DNA of 64,000 nt, from the NCBI RefSeq assembly GCF_000744255.1, contig NZ_JQLO01000001.1, positions 558,001 through 622,000 of the forward strand, written 5' to 3'. The DNA comes from Carnobacterium divergens DSM 20623. GTDB taxonomy: Bacteria > Bacillota > Bacilli > Lactobacillales > Carnobacteriaceae. Position 1 is the stretch's first letter; every line of letters starts with the position of its first letter. The position numbers and the translations under genes were made by a program. Under the pieces are notes generated by a model. It had not been told where the DNA came from. It was given only the letters and a program-made list of their open reading frames with translations, and did no database searches. Positions 1-10,649 of this stretch are shown piece after piece.

Positions 1-1848
1 ATGGATCACTATTCAAAACATAATTTAGAGTTAACGTCATCGATTCGAAATGGTCAGAAAAAAGGGACGTTATTGTGGTTACTAGACGAAACCAAAACAG
101 CAATGGGAGGACGCTTATTAAAACAATGGATTGATCGTCCTTTGATTCAAGAAGCCAAAATTAAAAGCCGTCAATTGATTGTTGAAAATTTAATGAATCA
201 CTTTTTTGAACGAACTGATTTAAACGAAGCGTTGACTCGAGTTTACGATTTAGAACGTTTAGCGGGGCGAGTGGCCTTTGGAAATGTGAACGGTCGTGAT
301 TTGATTCAACTGAAAACCTCTTTACAACAAGTGCCTCAGCTCATTGATATTATTGCTATTATTAACGACGGTGAATGGGATGACCTGCTGATTGCGCTAG
401 ATCCTGTAACAGAGGTAGTGGAGCTAATTGAACACGCAATTGACGAAGAAGCACCCTTAGCTATTAAAGATGGAGGGGTCATTAAAGACGGGTACCACGA
501 AAAATTGGATCAATATCGTGATGCCATGCGAAATGGGAAAAAATGGATTGCTCAATTAGAAGCCCAAGAACGTGAAAAAACAGGCATTAAAACGTTGAAA
601 ATTGGCTACAACCGTGTATTTGGTTATTATATTGAAGTAACGAAATCTAATTTAGCATCCTTACCTGAAGGAACTTACGAGCGGAAACAAACCTTAGCAA
701 ATGCAGAACGCTTTATTACACCCGACTTAAAAGAAAAAGAAACCTTGATTTTAGAAGCTGAAGAAAAATCAGTAGCGTTGGAATATGAGTTGTTTACTGC
801 TGTTCGTGAAACCGTAAAACAATACATTGAACGCTTGCAAAAATTAGCTAAAACGGTTGCCACAATCGATGTTTTACAAAGCTTTTCGACCATCAGTGAA
901 AAGTACCATTATATTAAACCAGTTATGAAACAAGGAACCCATGAAATCAATCTGCTAGAAGGGCGCCACCCGGTTGTTGAAAAAGTTTTAGGGCAACAAC
1001 GTTACGTGCCAAACAGTGTCGTGATGAATGAGCAAACAGATATTCTTTTGATTACTGGACCAAACATGTCTGGTAAGAGTACGTATATGCGTCAGTTAGC
1101 CTTAACCGTTATTATGGCTCAAATGGGTTGCTTTGTACCGGCTGAGACAGCTGAGCTGCCGATTTTTGATCAAATTTTCACTCGTATTGGAGCAGCCGAT
1201 GATTTAATTTCTGGTCAAAGTACCTTTATGGTGGAAATGATGGAAGCAAATCAAGCATTACGACATGCCACCGACCGTAGTTTAATTTTATTTGATGAAA
1301 TTGGTCGAGGCACTGCAACGTATGATGGAATGGCACTTGCTGAAGCTATTATTGAGTACATTCATCAACATGTTCATGCAAAAACACTCTTTTCAACGCA
1401 TTATCATGAATTAACTGTGTTAGAAGAATCCTTACAGGGCTTAGAAAATATCCATGTAGGAGCAGTTGAAGAAGATGGTGAAGTTGTTTTCTTACACAAA
1501 ATGATGGCTGGGCCAGCTGATAAAAGTTACGGAATCCATGTAGCGAAACTAGCTGGTTTGCCAGAGGATTTATTGATTCGAGCAGCCGCTATTTTAGAAA
1601 AATTAGAAAAACAAGAGCCAGTCGTTATTGATGTTGAGCAAGCACCTAAAATGGCAATTAAAACAAGCGTTGAACAAGAGCCAAGGTTAGATATTCTTGA
1701 AGAAGAACAAGGTCAATTATCATTGTTTGATTCATTGAACCCGAATGAAAGTGAAGTTATCAAAGCGTTACAAACTATAAACTTATTGTCTATGACGCCT
1801 CTTGAAGCAATCAATACCTTAAGTGAACTACAAGGAAAGCTAAAATAG
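1..1848 (+). CDS. mutS: DNA mismatch repair ATPase MutS (3' part; 5' end outside window)
   Basis: MutS recognises base mismatches and small loops and then recruits MutL using ATP. The 615 residues seen here correspond to the core/lever, clamp and ATPase domains. The Walker A motif GPNMSGKST is at fragment residues 353-361, followed by the Walker [11 protein letters not shown] and the signature HYHEL segment. Full-length Gram-positive MutS is about 860 residues, so roughly 250 N-terminal residues, including the mismatch-contacting domain I, lie upstream of the window. The ATG at base 1 is an internal methionine, not the start. The gene lies 30 bp before mutL, so the two are probably co-transcribed as the usual mutSL operon. 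Confidence 0.97.
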   Translation: MDHYSKHNLELTSSIRNGQKKGTLLWLLDETKTAMGGRLLKQWIDRPLIQEAKIKSRQLIVENLMNHFFERTDLNEALTRVYDLERLAGRVAFGNVNGRDLIQLKTSLQQVPQLIDIIAIINDGEWDDLLIALDPVTEVVELIEHAIDEEAPLAIKDGGVIKDGYHEKLDQYRDAMRNGKKWIAQLEAQEREKTGIKTLKIGYNRVFGYYIEVTKSNLASLPEGTYERKQTLANAERFITPDLKEKETLILEAEEKSVALEYELFTAVRETVKQYIERLQKLAKTVATIDVLQSFSTISEKYHYIKPVMKQGTHEINLLEGRHPVVEKVLGQQRYVPNSVVMNEQTDILLITGPNMSGKSTYMRQLALTVIMAQMGCFVPAETAELPIFDQIFTRIGAADDLISGQSTFMVEMMEANQALRHATDRSLILFDEIGRGTATYDGMALAEAIIEYIHQHVHAKTLFSTHYHELTVLEESLQGLENIHVGAVEEDGEVVFLHKMMAGPADKSYGIHVAKLAGLPEDLLIRAAAILEKLEKQEPVVIDVEQAPKMAIKTSVEQEPRLDILEEEQGQLSLFDSLNPNESEVIKALQTINLLSMTPLEAINTLSELQGKLK

Positions 1849-1878
1849 ATTCAATTTAAGTAGAAAGGGTGAGGAGAA

Positions 1879-3864
1879 ATGGCAAAAATTGAAGAACTTT
1901 CAGAAAAACTCGCCAATCAAATTGCGGCTGGTGAAGTAATCGAGCGCCCCGCTTCGGTTGTTAAAGAACTTGTTGAAAATTCAATAGATGCAGGCAGCAC
2001 CCAAATCGACATTTTAATTGAAGAAGCTGGTTTGAAAAAAATTCAAATTATTGACAATGGTGATGGCATTGAAGCAGAAGATGTGAAAAATGCCTTTAAA
2101 CGCCATGCCACAAGTAAGATTCATACTCGAGACGACCTCTTTAGAATTCGCACGCTAGGTTTTCGTGGAGAAGCCTTGCCAAGTATTGCCTCTGTATCCG
2201 AAGTCATCTTAGAAACGGCGACAGGCTCTGGTGCGGGTACTTACATTTCTTTAAAAGGTGGGGATATCGAGGAAGAGCGTCCAAATCCATCAAGAAAAGG
2301 AACAAGTATTACCGTAAGCAATTTATTTTTCAATACTCCGGCTCGGTTAAAATACGTTAAAACCTTACAAACCGAACTAGCAACAATCGGAGATATCGTC
2401 AATCGTTTGGCGATGAGTCACCCAATGATTGCATTTCGTTTAGTTCATGATGGCAATCAAATGTTGCGCACTTCGGGAAATGGGGATTTAAAACAAACCT
2501 TAGCAGGGATTTATGGCGTTGCAATTGCAAAAAAAATGCGTTTGATTGAAAATGAAGATTTAGACTTCAATGTTAAAGGATTTATTTCATTACCAGAAGT
2601 CACAAGAGCAAGCCGTAATTATATGTCCATTATGATCAATGGGCGTTACATTAAAAATTACCTGCTTAATAAGGCAATTATTGCAGGCTATCGTTCAAAA
2701 TTAATGGTAGGTCGTTTTCCAATTGTTGCCTTAGATATTACGATGGACCCGCTATTAGTTGATGTGAATGTGCATCCAACAAAGCAAGAAGTTCGGATCA
2801 GTAAAGAAAAAGAACTAATGGGCTTAATTGAAGATGCAATCCATCAAGCCCTTAGTAAAGAACAGTTGATTCCAGAAGCGATGGAAAATTTTAGTTTTAA
2901 AAAGCCATATGACGCGACAAAATTTAAAGCTGAACAAACAAAAATTGACTTGAATGTAGCGTCCTCAACTAAACCTGAAAATCAGCCTGCTTATCAAGTG
3001 AAAGAGCCCCTCATAAAAGAAAAGCCAACCGATCCGTTCCAACCAATTCCATTTAAACATGAAGAGTTGGTAGAAGAAGAAGCGGCGCCTTTTGAGGATA
3101 CACAGGATAATCAAGTAGCAGAAAGTTTCCTAGTTGAACCAACAGTAACAGAATCAATCCCAGCTATGGATCGCCCCATCAGCGAATTAGAAGAGCTTCA
3201 TGAAGAACCTTATTTAAACACGGCAACTAATTTGCTAAAAAGAGAAGCAAGACAAACTGAAAAGGCTGCTTCACACTTGCCAACGCTAGAATATATTGGT
3301 CAAATGCATGGTACCTATCTATTTGCACAAAATGAAAATGGGTTGTATATTTTGGATCAACATGCGGCGCAAGAGCGAATAAAGTATGAGTATTTCCGTA
3401 AAAAAATTGGGGAAGTTAGTCGTGACCTGCAAGACTTACTAGTTCCAATGATGCTAGATTACCCAAATAGCGATGCCATTAAAATCAAAGAAAACCAACC
3501 AGCACTTGAAGAGATTGGAATTTTCTTAGAACCTTTTGGACAAAATAGTTTCTTACTAAGAAGTCATCCAGTTTGGTTTCATAAAGGGGAAGAAGAAGAA
3601 ATCGTTAGAGAAATGATTGATTTGCTTTTAGAACAAGGAACGGTTAACGTGGCGAAGTTTAGAGAAGCAACGGCTATTATGATGAGTTGCAAAGGTTCAA
3701 TTAAAGCTAATCATTATCTAAACGATCAAGAAGCTCGTGCCTTGTTAGTAGATTTAGCAAAAACAGAAAATCCTTATAATTGTCCTCATGGCCGTCCAGT
3801 CTTGATTCAATTTACTAATAAAGATATGGAAAAAATGTTTAAACGTATCCAAGACCCACATTAA
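1879..3864 (+). CDS. mutL: DNA mismatch repair endonuclease MutL
   Basis: MutL couples MutS mismatch recognition to strand incision. The 661-residue protein has the N-terminal GHKL ATPase ([12 protein letters not shown] at about 13-24, [20 protein letters not shown]). A variable acidic, low-complexity linker covers roughly residues 340-460, and the C-terminal dimerisation domain follows. The endonuclease motif DQHA-x2-E-x4-E is present as [12 protein letters not shown], with downstream [10 protein letters not shown] and CPHGRP zinc-site motifs. It is therefore the nicking type of MutL found in bacteria without MutH. The start ATG has the ribosome binding site GAGGAG. It lies between mutS and maf with short gaps. 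Confidence 0.98.
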   Translation: MAKIEELSEKLANQIAAGEVIERPASVVKELVENSIDAGSTQIDILIEEAGLKKIQIIDNGDGIEAEDVKNAFKRHATSKIHTRDDLFRIRTLGFRGEALPSIASVSEVILETATGSGAGTYISLKGGDIEEERPNPSRKGTSITVSNLFFNTPARLKYVKTLQTELATIGDIVNRLAMSHPMIAFRLVHDGNQMLRTSGNGDLKQTLAGIYGVAIAKKMRLIENEDLDFNVKGFISLPEVTRASRNYMSIMINGRYIKNYLLNKAIIAGYRSKLMVGRFPIVALDITMDPLLVDVNVHPTKQEVRISKEKELMGLIEDAIHQALSKEQLIPEAMENFSFKKPYDATKFKAEQTKIDLNVASSTKPENQPAYQVKEPLIKEKPTDPFQPIPFKHEELVEEEAAPFEDTQDNQVAESFLVEPTVTESIPAMDRPISELEELHEEPYLNTATNLLKREARQTEKAASHLPTLEYIGQMHGTYLFAQNENGLYILDQHAAQERIKYEYFRKKIGEVSRDLQDLLVPMMLDYPNSDAIKIKENQPALEEIGIFLEPFGQNSFLLRSHPVWFHKGEEEEIVREMIDLLLEQGTVNVAKFREATAIMMSCKGSIKANHYLNDQEARALLVDLAKTENPYNCPHGRPVLIQFTNKDMEKMFKRIQDPH

Positions 3865-3883
3865 GAAAGCAGGTAGATGAAAA

Positions 3884-4438
3884 ATGACCTTAATTTTAGC
3901 TTCAGGTTCTCCTAGAAGAAAAGAGTTACTCAGTAAAATCACAACAGATTTTGACGTAGTTGTTTCTGATGTAGACGAAACGACTCCACCGTCAATGAAA
4001 GGTCCTGAAGTTGTGGAAGTATTAGCGATTCGTAAAGCCAATGAAGTAGCTAAGGAGTATCCAGATGAGTTAGTGATTGGAAGCGACACGATTGTGGTAC
4101 TAAATGATGAAATCATGGGGAAACCAAAGGATGAAGCCGACGCTAAAAGAATGCTTGAGCAACTAAGCGGAACGACACATGAAGTGTTGACAGCAGTCCA
4201 TCTGACAAAAGGACAACAAAAGGCTACACAAGTCGTGACAACAAAAGTGACTCTCTTTGAGTTAACTCCAGAAGAAATTGATGCGTATATTGCGACTAAA
4301 GAACCGATGGATAAAGCCGGCTCATATGGAATTCAAGGGAAAGGCGCGCTACTTGTCAAGAAAATTGACGGCGATTTTTATAGCGTCGCAGGATTTCCCG
4401 TCTCTGTAGTAGCCAGAATGTTAAAAGAAATACAGTAA
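3884..4438 (+). CDS. maf: Maf family nucleoside triphosphate pyrophosphatase
   Basis: The 184-residue protein begins with the Maf/HAM1-type phosphate-binding motif ASGSPRRKELL at residues 6-16. It carries the conserved SDTIVV and GKP segments, the KAGSYGIQGKGALLVKKIDGDF region, and the length typical of Maf proteins. The family hydrolyses dTTP, UTP and modified pyrimidine nucleotides to monophosphates, and Bacillus Maf was first linked to septum inhibition. The gene starts 19 bp after mutL with an AGGTAG-type ribosome binding site and is probably the last gene of the mutSL transcript. The exact nucleotide preference cannot be read from the sequence. Confidence 0.93.
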   Translation: MTLILASGSPRRKELLSKITTDFDVVVSDVDETTPPSMKGPEVVEVLAIRKANEVAKEYPDELVIGSDTIVVLNDEIMGKPKDEADAKRMLEQLSGTTHEVLTAVHLTKGQQKATQVVTTKVTLFELTPEEIDAYIATKEPMDKAGSYGIQGKGALLVKKIDGDFYSVAGFPVSVVARMLKEIQ

Positions 4439-4460
4439 GCAAGAAATGCTCCTTTTTAGT

Positions 4461-4500
4461 CATTGTTTGCTATACTATAGACAACTAAACTAAAGAGGTG
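4461..4500 (+). promoter_or_regulatory. Extended -10 promoter and ribosome binding site of msrB
   Basis: TATACT at 4471-4476 is preceded by TGC, giving an extended -10; no good -35 is visible at 16-18 bp. The ribosome binding site AGAGGTG at 4494-4500 points to the ATG at 4507 rather than the GTG inside the site itself. Confidence 0.6.
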
Positions 4501-4506
4501 AAGAAA

Positions 4507-4944
4507 ATGGAAAAACCATCGAAAGAAGAGTTAAAAGAGACGTTAAGCCCCATTCAATATGAAGTTACGCAAGAAAATGGAACGGAGCATGCTTTTACAG
4601 GGGAATTTGATGATTTTTATGAAAATGGCCTATATGTCGATATTGTCAGTGGCGAGCCACTTTTTACATCAAAAGATAAGTACGATGCGGGTTGTGGTTG
4701 GCCGGCCTTTTCGAAACCGATTGAAAAAAATGAGGTAGTAGAAAAAGTAGACCACAAATTCGGAATGACACGTACTGAAGTTCGAAGCAAAGCAGCAGAT
4801 TCTCATTTAGGTCATGTGTTTAATGATGGTCCGCCTGAACTTGGTGGGTTGCGTTACTGCATTAATTCAGCAGCCCTACGTTTTATTCCAGTTGATCAAT
4901 TGGAAGCGGAAGGCTACGGTCAGTATCGTTCGCTATTTTCTTAA
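4507..4944 (+). CDS. msrB: Peptide methionine-(R)-S-oxide reductase MsrB
   Basis: MsrB reduces the R-epimer of methionine sulfoxide in oxidised proteins. The 145-residue protein spans the single SelR fold, with the conserved [10 protein letters not shown] motif, the histidine motif DSHLGHVF and the catalytic-cysteine motif [11 protein letters not shown] near the C-terminus. I do not see the pair of CxxC zinc motifs present in many MsrB proteins, so it looks like the zinc-free subtype. ATG 4507 is chosen because the AGAGGTG site sits 6 bp upstream; the in-frame GTG at 4498 overlaps that site. It is a single-gene unit with its own promoter and terminator. Confidence 0.95.
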   Translation: MEKPSKEELKETLSPIQYEVTQENGTEHAFTGEFDDFYENGLYVDIVSGEPLFTSKDKYDAGCGWPAFSKPIEKNEVVEKVDHKFGMTRTEVRSKAADSHLGHVFNDGPPELGGLRYCINSAALRFIPVDQLEAEGYGQYRSLFS

Positions 4945-4945
4945 A

Positions 4946-4991
4946 AAAGCACAAAGATAAGGGAGCTGCCTTTGTCTTTGTGTTTTTCCTT
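4946..4991 (+). terminator. Rho-independent terminator after msrB
   Basis: The inverted repeat GCACAAAGATAAGG / CCTTTGTCTTTGTG (imperfect) is followed by a T-rich run just after the msrB stop codon. Confidence 0.75.
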
Positions 4992-5055
4992 TTTCAGTAA
5001 GGAAATGACTAAAATAAAGATTTTTCCATTAGAAAGTCCATTTAATCTTGAAAAT

Positions 5056-5085
5056 ATGGTAAAATGCTAGGGGAACGAATGTACT
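5056..5085 (+). promoter_or_regulatory. ruvAB promoter with candidate LexA (SOS) box
   Basis: An extended -10 (TGG-TAAAAT, hexamer at 5060-5065) is followed directly by GAACGAATGTAC at 5073-5084. The Gram-positive LexA core is GAAC-N4-GTTC, so this copy has one mismatch. Its position over the predicted transcription start suits repression, and ruvAB is an SOS operon in Bacillus. Confidence 0.5.
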
Positions 5086-5110
5086 ATAGAATAGAATGGA
5101 GATCGAACAC

Positions 5111-5725
5111 ATGTATGAATACATCAAAGGCACGTTGACGTTTGTAGGACCAGCGTATATCGTGATTGAAAATGGTGGGATCGGTTACCAATTATTGATT
5201 GCGAACCCTTTTCGATTTTCAAGTAAATTAAACCAAGAAGTTCAAGTCTATGTTTATCAAGCGGTCCGAGAAGATGCGATAACATTATTTGGCTTTAAAG
5301 ATTTTAGCGAAAAGCAATTGTATTTAAAATTAATCAGCGTTTCTGGAATAGGACCAAAAAGTAGCTTAGCTATTTTAGCTAGTGATGACCATGAAGGGTT
5401 AGTTGCCGCAATTGAAAATGATGATGTGGCGTACTTAACAAAATTTCCTGGTGTTGGAAAGAAAACAGCTTCTCAGATCGTATTGGATTTAAAAGGAAAA
5501 CTAGACGATTTAACGGTTTCTTCAAGTGCAGGAAAAGGCGCGCTACAAGAAAAATTAGTTTTAACAACGAATAACGGTCACATTGCAGAAACCGTAGAAG
5601 CGTTAACCGCATTGGGCTACAGCTCAAGAGAAATCAAACGAATTGAACCAAAACTAATCGCTTTAAATGAACATTCAACAGATGCTTATTTAAGAGCGGC
5701 CTTACGTTTGTTAATGAAAAAATAA
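5111..5725 (+). CDS. ruvA: Holliday junction branch migration protein RuvA
   Basis: RuvA binds four-way junctions as a tetramer and loads the RuvB motor. The protein has an N-terminal OB-fold (MYEYIKGTL and IENGGIGYQ), central helix-hairpin-helix motifs ([14 protein letters not shown] and [21 protein letters not shown]), and the small RuvB-binding C-terminal domain ([13 protein letters not shown]). The start at ATG 5111 gives 204 residues and the canonical MYEYIKG beginning. GGAG at 5098-5101 lies 9 bp upstream. The in-frame ATG at 5096 lies before that site and has no site of its own. It is in an operon with ruvB 32 bp downstream. Confidence 0.97.
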   Translation: MYEYIKGTLTFVGPAYIVIENGGIGYQLLIANPFRFSSKLNQEVQVYVYQAVREDAITLFGFKDFSEKQLYLKLISVSGIGPKSSLAILASDDHEGLVAAIENDDVAYLTKFPGVGKKTASQIVLDLKGKLDDLTVSSSAGKGALQEKLVLTTNNGHIAETVEALTALGYSSREIKRIEPKLIALNEHSTDAYLRAALRLLMKK

Positions 5726-5757
5726 ACTGGAATTTTAGGAAAAGTGGTGAAAATTAG

Positions 5758-6774
5758 ATGACATTTGAAGAACGGATTGTTTCTGGAGAGAGTGAGGACG
5801 GAGTAGAGATAACAATTGAAAAATCTTTACGCCCTCAAACGTTAGCTCAATACATCGGACAAGACAAAGTAAAAAAAGAGTTAACGATTTACATTGAAGC
5901 AGCTAAAAACCGAGAAGAAGCATTAGACCACGTACTCTTATATGGACCACCAGGTTTAGGGAAAACAACAATGGCAATGGTAATTGCAAATGAAATGCAA
6001 GTAGGAATTCGAACGACCAGTGGTCCGGCAATTGAAAAGGCTGGCGATTTGGTGGCGTTATTAAATGAATTAGAGGCAGGAGACGTTCTGTTTATCGATG
6101 AAATCCATCGCATGCCTCGAATGGTAGAAGAAATGCTGTATTCCGCAATGGAAGACTTTTTTGTTGATATTATTGTTGGACAAGGTCCAAGCGCTCACCC
6201 CGTCCATTTTCCATTGCCGCCCTTTACGTTAATTGGTGCGACAACAAGAGCAGGTTTGTTATCTGCGCCTTTAAGGGATCGATTTGGAATAGTTTCCCAT
6301 ATGGAATATTATCCAGTGAAAGATTTAAAAGAAATCGTGATCCGCTCAGCAGACGTTTTTCAAACGAAAATCAACGATACGGGAGCCCATGAAATTGCTA
6401 GACGCTCAAGAGGAACCCCACGGATTGCGAATCGCTTATTAAAACGCGTGCGAGATTATGCTCAAGTCGAAGGCGAAGGTGAAGTCAGTCAAAGAATGGC
6501 AGATGAAGCGCTAGCTCTATTACGAGTCGATCAAGAAGGATTGGATTATGTTGATCAAAAAATGATGACTACGATGATTGAATTGTATCGTGGAGGGCCA
6601 GTTGGTTTGTCAACGATTGCAGCTAATATTGGAGAAGAAACAGAAACCGTAGAAGATATGTACGAACCGTATTTATTGCAAATGGGTTTTCTGCAACGGA
6701 CACCAAGAGGACGGATTGTGACCCCTTTAGGCTACGAGCATTTAGGGTATTCTTATCCTACAGAAAAAATTTAA
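5758..6774 (+). CDS. ruvB: Holliday junction branch migration DNA helicase RuvB
   Basis: RuvB is the AAA+ hexameric motor of the RuvABC resolvasome. The 338-residue length is normal. Walker [10 protein letters not shown] is at about 65-73, Walker B FIDEIHRM is at about 112-119, sensor 1 is IGATTRAG, and the arginine finger region is APLRDRFG. The C-terminal winged helix contains the [16 protein letters not shown] motif. It follows ruvA with its own ribosome binding site and is read with it. Confidence 0.98.
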   Translation: MTFEERIVSGESEDGVEITIEKSLRPQTLAQYIGQDKVKKELTIYIEAAKNREEALDHVLLYGPPGLGKTTMAMVIANEMQVGIRTTSGPAIEKAGDLVALLNELEAGDVLFIDEIHRMPRMVEEMLYSAMEDFFVDIIVGQGPSAHPVHFPLPPFTLIGATTRAGLLSAPLRDRFGIVSHMEYYPVKDLKEIVIRSADVFQTKINDTGAHEIARRSRGTPRIANRLLKRVRDYAQVEGEGEVSQRMADEALALLRVDQEGLDYVDQKMMTTMIELYRGGPVGLSTIAANIGEETETVEDMYEPYLLQMGFLQRTPRGRIVTPLGYEHLGYSYPTEKI

Positions 6775-6800
6775 AAGCCAGATAAATAGGAGAAATGAAC

Positions 6801-7832
6801 ATGTTATCAACGAAAGATTTTGATTTTGATTTACCAGAAGAACTAATTGCTCAAACCCCGCTAAGTGACCGCTCAAGTTCTCGTTTACTTGTTTTGGATA
6901 GCAAGACGGGTGAGGTATCCGATAAGCACTTTACAGATATTTTAGATGAATTACATGCAGGGGACGCGTTAGTAATGAATGACACACGTGTTTTACCAGC
7001 TAGACTTTATGGAACAAAGCCAGAAACCGGCGGACATTTAGAAGTATTACTATTAAAAAATACAGTCAATGACCAGTGGGAGACACTCGTTAAACCAGCA
7101 AAACGTGCAAAAGTTGGAACTGAAATTAGCTTTGGTGACGGTCGTTTAAAAGCAACGGTTGTGGAAGAATTAGAACATGGCGGTAGAATTGTTGATTTTT
7201 CATATGAGGGCATCTTTCTTGAAGTCTTAGAATCTCTTGGCGAAATGCCATTGCCTCCTTATATTAAAGAACGTTTAGAAGACAATGAACGCTATCAAAC
7301 GGTTTACGCTAAGGAAAATGGATCAGCGGCAGCGCCAACAGCAGGGTTGCATTTTACAGAGGACCTGTTAGCAAAAATCAAAGCAAAAGGTGTTGAACTT
7401 GTTTTTCTAACACTTCATGTTGGTTTAGGTACTTTTAGACCTGTTAGTGTGGATTCCATTGAGGACCATGATATGCATTCCGAATTTTACCGTCTAACAG
7501 AAGCAGCAGCAGCAAAACTGAATCAAGTAAAAGCAGAAGGTGGAAGAATTGTCGCAGTTGGAACGACTTCTATTCGGACACTTGAAACAATTGGCACAAA
7601 ATTTGATGGTGAAATCAAAGCCGATAGTGGCTGGACAAGTATTTTTATTTCACCTGGTTATCAATTTAAAGTGGTTGATGCTTTTTCAACTAATTTTCAT
7701 TTACCAAAATCAACATTGGTTATGTTGGTGAGTGCCTTTGCAGGACGAGAAAATGTTTTAGCAGCCTACCATCATGCAGTGGAAGAACGCTACCGCTTCT
7801 TTAGCTTTGGCGATGCGATGTTTGTCAAATAA
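6801..7832 (+). CDS. queA: tRNA preQ1(34) S-adenosylmethionine ribosyltransferase-isomerase QueA
   Basis: QueA transfers and isomerises the ribosyl part of SAM onto preQ1 at tRNA position 34, giving epoxyqueuosine, the step after Tgt. Diagnostic segments are [12 protein letters not shown] at the N-terminus, [21 protein letters not shown] and VGLGTFRPV. The start at ATG 6801 (343 residues) is preferred because AGGAG at 6788-6792 lies 8 bp upstream; the ATG at 6795 is only 2 bp from it. The usual partner tgt follows only after a 1.1-kb interruption holding an intergenic element and a TetR gene. Confidence 0.97.
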   Translation: MLSTKDFDFDLPEELIAQTPLSDRSSSRLLVLDSKTGEVSDKHFTDILDELHAGDALVMNDTRVLPARLYGTKPETGGHLEVLLLKNTVNDQWETLVKPAKRAKVGTEISFGDGRLKATVVEELEHGGRIVDFSYEGIFLEVLESLGEMPLPPYIKERLEDNERYQTVYAKENGSAAAPTAGLHFTEDLLAKIKAKGVELVFLTLHVGLGTFRPVSVDSIEDHDMHSEFYRLTEAAAAKLNQVKAEGGRIVAVGTTSIRTLETIGTKFDGEIKADSGWTSIFISPGYQFKVVDAFSTNFHLPKSTLVMLVSAFAGRENVLAAYHHAVEERYRFFSFGDAMFVK

Positions 7833-7847
7833 AATAAGTAAGCAATC

Positions 7848-7890
7848 AAAAAAAGAGCCGCCAGTTTTTCATCACTGGAAGCTCTTTTTT
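7848..7890 (+). terminator. Terminator after queA
   Basis: The hairpin AAAGAGC..CCAGT-loop-ACTGG..GCTCTTT is followed by a T run, 20-50 bp after the queA stop. It separates queA from the downstream regulator. Confidence 0.8.
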
Positions 7891-8086
7891 ATTGAATCAG
7901 AGAGGATACGAGTAAACAATTTTGAAGCGAAGCTGAAATGCCATAAGTGTTAGGGGAATTTCTTTCAAAACAAAATTCGGTTTATGCTTACGTTATTCGG
8001 GACTATCAAACACACTTATGAAACAAATAGTGATCATGAATCTAAATGAAATGGGACAGTTGAATCTGGTACATCAAAACACGATG

Positions 8087-8125
8087 TTTCGTTTAACTTG
8101 TTTCGTTTAACTTGTTTCGTTTAAC
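8087..8125 (+). repeat. Tandem 14-bp repeat, about 2.8 copies
   Basis: Units TTTCGTTTAACTTG at 8087-8100 and 8101-8114 are identical. A third, TTTCGTTTAAC, at 8115-8125 lacks the last three bases. They sit inside the 14-bp inverted repeat described for this gap. Confidence 0.9.
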
Positions 8126-8190
8126 AAATGAGAAATTCTGTTGTTTACTCGTATAAGCATCTCTCTTTCTATCTATACAATAACACGATT

Positions 8191-8204
8191 AGAAAGCGTT
8201 TGCA
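8191..8204 (+). promoter_or_regulatory. Candidate catabolite-responsive element (cre)
   Basis: AGAAAGCGTTTGCA matches the CcpA consensus TGWAARCGYTWNCW except for the first base. It lies about 44 bp upstream of the -35 of the following TetR gene, so it could modulate that promoter. Its function is inferred only from the match. Confidence 0.4.
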
Positions 8205-8247
8205 AATAATGTGCTTCTAATCTAAAAAAAGAATTTCTTTAAGAGGA

Positions 8248-8307
8248 TTGCTACCTAAAAATCCCTGTGCTATACTATTGGTTGTGCAAGCATCTGCTTG
8301 TTTTTTT
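8248..8307 (+). promoter_or_regulatory. Promoter and palindrome of the TetR gene
   Basis: The -35 TTGCTA (8248-8253), 17-bp spacer and -10 TATACT (8271-8276), preceded by TGC, form a strong promoter. About 10 bp after the -10 lies the perfect palindrome CAAGCA-TC-TGCTTG (8287-8300), followed by seven T. It could be the operator of the TetR protein or, with its T run, an attenuator hairpin. Confidence 0.65.
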
Positions 8308-8327
8308 GAATTTATTTTTAGAGAGGT

Positions 8328-10104
<1,777 letters not shown>

Positions 10105-10199
10105 AAAACATGTGTAATCACTAGCTGAAAACAGAAAAGTTTGTTAAAGTGAGTAGTGAGAATAGTTTTTTAGGAACGAAGAGAAATGGAGTGGAACAA

Positions 10200-10565
10200 A
10201 TGTCAGGTATTGTAACGTTTTTACCATTGATCGCAATTTTTGGATTAATGTACTTTATGATGATTAAACCGCAGAAAAAAGCGGCAGATGAAAAGAAAAA
10301 AATGATGGAATCTTTGAAAAAAGGTGACGCTATCGTAACGATTGGTGGTTTACACGGAATCGTTGATGAAGTAGTTGAAGTAGACCGTACCGTTGTTATT
10401 GATTGCGATGGAGTCTTCTTAACTTTTGAACGAGGTGCAATTGCTCGTATTAAAGAAACAGCTGCTGCAACACCAGTTGAAGTAAAAGAAGAAGTATTAG
10501 TTGAAGAACCAACGGTTGTTGAAGAAGTAGAAGTTATTGAAGAAACACCAAATGAAACAAAATAA
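10200..10565 (+). CDS. yajC: Preprotein translocase accessory subunit YajC
   Basis: YajC is a small membrane protein associated with SecDF. The 121-residue sequence has one N-terminal membrane segment (about residues 5-20), then the conserved MMIKPQKKAADEKKKMM and LKKGDAIVTIGGLHGIV segments. An unusually long acidic tail rich in Glu and Val is appended. The start at ATG 10200 is set by GGAG at 10188-10191. An upstream in-frame GTG at 10149 adds 17 unconserved residues and is rejected. It belongs to the tgt-yajC transcript and ends at a strong terminator. No secDF gene follows here. Confidence 0.93.
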   Translation: MSGIVTFLPLIAIFGLMYFMMIKPQKKAADEKKKMMESLKKGDAIVTIGGLHGIVDEVVEVDRTVVIDCDGVFLTFERGAIARIKETAAATPVEVKEEVLVEEPTVVEEVEVIEETPNETK

Positions 10566-10579
10566 TTAGCTACAAAATG

Positions 10580-10626
10580 AATACTTGAAGAAGAATGAAT
10601 TGTTTCTTTTTCAAGTATTTTTACTT
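10580..10626 (+). terminator. Terminator after yajC
   Basis: AATACTTGAAGAAGAA pairs with TTTCTTTTTCAAGTATT, followed by TTTTACTTT. The stem is long and nearly perfect. Confidence 0.85.
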
Positions 10627-10649
10627 TCTATCGTGGAGGAGGAAAGAAC

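Larger units (their letters stand above)
7891..8247. other. Gene-free stretch between queA and the TetR gene with nested inverted repeats
   Basis: There is no plausible coding sequence here. A perfect 14-bp inverted repeat lies at 7906-7919 (ATACGAGTAAACAA) and 8141-8154. Inside it is a 9-bp inverted repeat at 7942-7950 (CATAAGTGT) and 8012-8020. Three tandem copies of TTTCGTTTAACTTG, the third truncated, lie at 8087-8125. A CcpA-type cre candidate lies at 8191-8204. The stretch could be a small non-autonomous mobile element or its remnant, a structured RNA, or a regulatory array; the sequence alone does not decide. Confidence 0.6.

Noticed and set aside
8087-8125. CRISPR array
   Set aside because: The repeats are 14 bp and directly adjacent, with no spacers and no cas genes nearby.
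10149-10199. 17-residue extension of yajC from a GTG
   Set aside because: The extension is not YajC-like and GGAG at 10188 points to ATG 10200.
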